Shown: piece after piece, positions 5,997-8,534 of the stretch
Layout of the letters: each line of letters begins with the position of its first letter
Position numbering within the stretch: position 1 is the stretch's first letter
Origin: an uncultured Rhizobiaceae group bacterium
GTDB lineage: Bacteria > Pseudomonadota > Alphaproteobacteria > Rhizobiales > Rhizobiaceae
Reading direction: 5' to 3'
Assembly (NCBI GenBank): GCA_938009335.1
Contig: CALLHT010000214.1
Location: 1 to 8,534 of the forward strand
Length of the DNA: 8,534 bases
Notes under the pieces: generated by a model
Database searches by the model: none
What the model was told of the DNA's origin: nothing
The model's input: the letters and a program-made list of their open reading frames with translations, nothing else
Program-made: the position numbers and the translations under genes

Positions 5997-6610
5997 CGGG
6001 GACGGTAAATCCTGATTTGGTCGGTTATTTTGGCTTTGGTTCACTGGTCAATACGCAAACTTTGCGGACAAGTTATGTGGACCATGTGCCCGCAAGGCTG
6101 AAAGGCTGGCGTCGGCATTGGCAGGCTCGTTCAAGCGCTCCGGAGCATATCATTGGTAGTCGTGATGACCTTCTGTTGCTGTCGATCCATGAAGACCCGC
6201 AGTGTCTGATAAAGGGCGCAATTGTTATTGATCATGCGGCGAACTTGCCAGAAGTCGATGAACGCGAGTCTGGTTATAACAGGATACTGCTAGATCAATC
6301 GGTTTTGGATCGGCCCGATGATGTAGAGATGCCTGAAAACATCTATGTCTATGTCGCAGACACATCGGAGAAGGCTAACGATGGGCAAGGAGCTTTGCTT
6401 CAATCCTATCTTGATGCCGTTCTAAAAGGCTATTGTGATATCTTTGGTGAAGATGGGGTGAAAAGTTTCATAGAAACTACTATCGGTTTTGATCGTCCGA
6501 TCATTGCGGACCGGCAAGCGCCGCTATATCCGCGCAGTGTTGAGATTTCGCCAGTGGAAGTGGAGTTGTTTGACCATGCGCTTAAGAACGCTGGTGTGCG
6601 GTACAGTTAG
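5993..6610 (+). CDS. Gamma-glutamylcyclotransferase-like protein
   Basis: A 205-residue soluble protein of the gamma-glutamylcyclotransferase fold, which releases 5-oxoproline from gamma-glutamyl compounds (gamma-glutamyl amino acids, or glutathione in ChaC-type members). The N-terminal Y12-F-G-F-G-S-L18 is the family's substrate-binding Y-G-S-L-like loop. D-E-R-E92-S-G-Y-N-R corresponds to the D-x-R-E-x-x-x-Y-x-R segment with the catalytic glutamate, most likely E92. The C-terminal part (about 125-205) matches nothing I recognise. No signal peptide or membrane helix is present. The ATG overlaps the gor stop (ATGA), so expression is tied to gor. That context makes glutathione or another gamma-glutamyl thiol a plausible substrate, but the substrate is inferred and a different gamma-glutamyl amine is possible. 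Confidence 0.78.
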   Translation: MTGTVNPDLVGYFGFGSLVNTQTLRTSYVDHVPARLKGWRRHWQARSSAPEHIIGSRDDLLLLSIHEDPQCLIKGAIVIDHAANLPEVDERESGYNRILLDQSVLDRPDDVEMPENIYVYVADTSEKANDGQGALLQSYLDAVLKGYCDIFGEDGVKSFIETTIGFDRPIIADRQAPLYPRSVEISPVEVELFDHALKNAGVRYS

Positions 6611-6632
6611 CTTCAGATAATGTAATAATCTG

Positions 6633-6661
6633 TGGAAATCTTATTCCTGTGTGGTTATAAC
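6633..6661 (+). promoter_or_regulatory. Candidate promoter for the DAHP synthase gene
   Basis: TGGAAA (6633-6638) and TATAAC (6656-6661) are 17 bases apart and resemble a sigma-70-type -35/-10 pair. Transcription would start near 6667, inside the hairpin at 6659-6680, so the promoter and a full-length transcribed hairpin are not fully compatible unless transcription also enters from gor. Confidence 0.3.
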
Positions 6662-6680
6662 GCTCTCCTTGGGGAGTGTT
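6659..6680 (+). other. Strong hairpin in the leader of the DAHP synthase gene
   Basis: AACGCTCTC and GAGTGTT-side bases pair over nine positions, two of them G-U, around the loop CTTG; all of 6659-6680 is used. No T-run follows (GTCTCCTC), so a standard terminator for gor and its partner is unlikely, though weak or Rho-assisted termination is possible. The hairpin ends 42 bases before the downstream ATG. It could instead be an operator or a leader element of the aromatic pathway gene. The weak ribosome binding site is AGG at 6711-6713. Confidence 0.4.
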
Positions 6681-6722
6681 GTCTCCTCTGCGTTTAAGTG
6701 AGTTAAGAATAGGTACAGACCA

Positions 6723-8099
6723 ATGGCACAAAAATGGACACCGAATTCCTGGAGATCAAAGCCGATCATTCAGGTGCCGGATTATCCGGACAAGGCAGCA
6801 CTCGAGACAGTAGAGCAGCGTCTTGCTTCTTATCCGCCTTTGGTATTTGCAGGGGAAGCGCGGGACCTTAAATCACATTTGGCTGACGTTGCTGAGGGCA
6901 AAGCATTTTTGCTGCAGGGCGGTGATTGTGCTGAGAGCTATGCAGAGCATGGTGCTGACAATATTCGCGATTTCTTCCGCGTGTTTTTGCAGATGTCCGT
7001 GGTGCTGACCTATGCAGCGGCCAAGCCCGTTGTGAAGGTGGGGCGTATTGCTGGCCAATTTGCGAAGCCACGATCTTCGGACACAGAAACAAAAGACGAT
7101 GTGACGCTGCCAAGTTACCGTGGTGATATCATCAACGGCATCGAGTTCAATGAAGCATCCCGTATTCCTGACCCTGAACGTCAGATTATGGCGTATCGCC
7201 AATCCGCGGCGACGCTCAATCTTATCCGCGCATTCGCACAAGGCGGTTATGCAAACCTTGAGCATGTACATGAATGGACCCTTGGGTTTGTCAAAGACAA
7301 TCCGGCGTCTGAGCGGTATCAGCAGCTTGCTGATCGTATTGGAGAAACGCTCCGCTTCATGAAAGCCATTGGATTTTCATCTGATCAATATCCGCGCCTT
7401 CGCGAGACTGATTTCTACACAAGCCATGAAGCGCTGCTGCTTGGCTATGAAGAAGCGATGACCCGCACGGATTCGACGTCTGGTGATTGGTATTCAACAT
7501 CTGGACATATGCTTTGGATTGGTGATCGCACGCGTCAACCAGACCATGCACATGTGGAATATTTCCGGGGCATCAAGAACCCGATTGGCCTGAAATGCGG
7601 GCCTTCTATGACCGCCGATGGCTTGCTGGAATTATGCGATGCGCTTAACCCTGAAAATGAGCCAGGTCGCTTAACGCTGATCAACCGGTTTGGTCATGAG
7701 AAAGTGGGCGAACATTTGCCTGGCCTCATTCGTGCGGTGGAGAAAGAAGGCAAGAAAGTTGTTTGGTCTTGTGATCCGATGCATGGCAACACGATCTCTG
7801 CCGGTGGCTTCAAAACCCGCCCGTTTGATTATGTGCTTTCTGAAGTTCAGCAGTTCTTCGAAATTCACAAGTCGGAAGGCACCTATGCAGGTGGTGTTCA
7901 TTTCGAGATGACCGGCAAAGACGTGACCGAGTGTACCGGTGGTGCGCGCGAAGTGACTGAAGAAGATTTGGGTTCGCGCTATCACACGCATTGTGATCCG
8001 CGCCTCAATGCTAGCCAGTCGCTGGAGCTTGCCTTTCTGATTGCTGAACTGCTGCAGGAAGACCGTGGCGTAAATGGCGGGGTTATTGCGGCTGAGTAA
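6723..8099 (+). CDS. aroF: Class II 3-deoxy-7-phosphoheptulonate (DAHP) synthase
   Basis: Catalyses the first committed step of the shikimate pathway: phosphoenolpyruvate plus erythrose-4-phosphate gives DAHP. The 458-residue length and motifs are those of the class II (plant/mycobacterial-type) enzyme, unrelated in sequence to the E. coli isozymes. Metal ligands can be placed by comparison with M. tuberculosis (Cys87, His369, Glu411, Asp441): C69 in L-Q-G-G-D-C-A-E, H354 in D-P-M-H-G-N, E395 in H-F-E-M-T-G and D425 in H-C-D-P-R-L-N. K-V-G-R-I-A-G-Q-F-A-K-P-R-S (105-118) and G-P-S-M-T are further substrate-site signatures. There is no plastid-like N-terminal extension. The symbol aroF follows common rhizobial usage; aroG is used in mycobacteria. 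It has a 112-base leader after the gor unit and ends six bases from a convergent gene. Feedback regulation cannot be read from the sequence. Confidence 0.95.
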   Translation: MAQKWTPNSWRSKPIIQVPDYPDKAALETVEQRLASYPPLVFAGEARDLKSHLADVAEGKAFLLQGGDCAESYAEHGADNIRDFFRVFLQMSVVLTYAAAKPVVKVGRIAGQFAKPRSSDTETKDDVTLPSYRGDIINGIEFNEASRIPDPERQIMAYRQSAATLNLIRAFAQGGYANLEHVHEWTLGFVKDNPASERYQQLADRIGETLRFMKAIGFSSDQYPRLRETDFYTSHEALLLGYEEAMTRTDSTSGDWYSTSGHMLWIGDRTRQPDHAHVEYFRGIKNPIGLKCGPSMTADGLLELCDALNPENEPGRLTLINRFGHEKVGEHLPGLIRAVEKEGKKVVWSCDPMHGNTISAGGFKTRPFDYVLSEVQQFFEIHKSEGTYAGGVHFEMTGKDVTECTGGAREVTEEDLGSRYHTHCDPRLNASQSLELAFLIAELLQEDRGVNGGVIAAE

Positions 8100-8105
8100 T
8101 TTAGC

Positions 8106-8534
8106 TCAATAGAAGTGATGGAACGTCAGCAGCATTGCTGCGATGTGACATCCTAACGTCAGGCCGTAAAATGCCAACATGAACAACGCTCCGTGGAGAC
8201 CCATGGGGCGTTTGTCGTTAATGGCGCAATCTGATTGCCCCATGAGGGCAGGGATGCCCCACATTGCTGAGATCATTGCAAAGCTTTCATAGCCTGCGGA
8301 ATAGAGGATCGCCGCGCCGCCAATGCTGATGGTAAGCATGGCCTTTTTTGCAATGTCTGGCGCGATTGTTTTTGCATATGATTCCATGATGTGCCCGCCG
8401 TCTAACGGCAGGATCGGCACCATGTTCAGCGCGTTCATGGTCGAGTTGATGACGGCAGCATACGCAAACCACCACCACGACCAATGATAATCAAAATAGT
8501 AGGCAGAGACGTAAGCTGCGCCGAACAATAGAAG
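8106..8534 (-). CDS. Site-2 protease (M50) family membrane protein, C-terminal part
   Basis: The visible 142 codons are the 3' end of a leftward gene whose start lies beyond the right edge; the frame is open through the last base. The diagnostic element is N-M-V-P-I-L-P-L-D-G-G-H, the N-x-x-P-x-P-x-L-D-G-G motif of M50 intramembrane metalloproteases. Its Asp (codon 8400-8402) is the third zinc ligand. The H-E-x-x-H motif that supplies the other ligands should lie upstream, out of view. Around it are hydrophobic helices: an unusually aromatic W-S-W-W-W-F-A-Y helix leading to the motif, then two more, about 8240-8345 and 8120-8190. No PDZ domain is seen in this part. Members cleave substrates such as anti-sigma factors within the membrane; the substrate here is unknown. 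A TTG at 8526-8528 is not the true start. Confidence 0.82.
   Translation of the reverse strand, partial: LLLFGAAYVSAYYFDYHWSWWWFAYAAVINSTMNALNMVPILPLDGGHIMESYAKTIAPDIAKKAMLTISIGGAAILYSAGYESFAMISAMWGIPALMGQSDCAINDKRPMGLHGALFMLAFYGLTLGCHIAAMLLTFHHFY

Noticed and set aside
6659..6680. Rho-independent terminator for the gor unit
   Set aside because: The stem is good, but the following bases are GTCTCCTC with no U-tract, so it is listed as a hairpin of unknown role.
1..8534. CRISPR array, transposon, prophage, tRNA or defence island
   Set aside because: No direct-repeat array, transposase, integrase, terminal inverted repeats or tRNA-like cloverleaf was seen; the genes are core metabolic and signalling families.

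Overview
The window is an ordinary-looking stretch of core chromosome from an alphaproteobacterium, most likely a member of the Rhizobiales/Hyphomicrobiales. The basis is the set of protein families: an RpiA with the sequence pattern usual in rhizobia, a DUF2059 secreted protein directly behind rpiA, a glutathione reductase, a class II (plant/mycobacterial-type) DAHP synthase and a membrane-bound GGDEF-EAL protein. Base composition looks balanced (near half G+C by eye, not counted), which would suit a marine or lower-GC member better than a high-GC soil rhizobium. The species is not identifiable by reading alone.

Layout from left to right. Positions 1-83 hold the start of a leftward gene, probably a DMT/EamA-type transporter. 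A 236-base divergent spacer separates it from a rightward GGDEF-EAL c-di-GMP protein (320-2488). That gene converges, with only four bases between stop codons, on a leftward HAD phosphatase of the phosphoglycolate phosphatase type (gph, 2493-3164). A 76-base divergent spacer leads to rpiA (3241-3948) and a short exported DUF2059 protein (3984-4496), which end at a clear Rho-independent terminator (4533-4564). A second rightward unit follows: gor (4605-5996) and a gamma-glutamylcyclotransferase-like gene (5993-6610) that overlaps it by four bases. After a 112-base leader containing a strong hairpin comes a class II DAHP synthase (6723-8099). It converges, with six bases between stops, on the 3' end of a leftward site-2 protease-like membrane protein that runs off the right edge.

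Functionally the middle of the window is small-molecule and redox housekeeping. Gph clears 2-phosphoglycolate. RpiA connects ribulose-5-P and ribose-5-P in the pentose phosphate pathway. Gor uses NADPH to keep glutathione reduced, and its coupled partner probably cleaves gamma-glutamyl compounds, possibly glutathione itself. DAHP synthase draws erythrose-4-P from the same sugar-phosphate pool into the shikimate pathway. The GGDEF-EAL protein is an independent signalling gene.

I found no mobile element, CRISPR array, RNA gene, prophage or defence cluster, and no convincing undescribed multi-gene system. The points most worth a second look are: the acidic insertion that separates an I-site-like RxxD from the GGDEF motif; the translational coupling of gor to a putative gamma-glutamylcyclotransferase; the hairpin in the DAHP synthase leader; and the palindromes in front of gor and the GGDEF-EAL gene.
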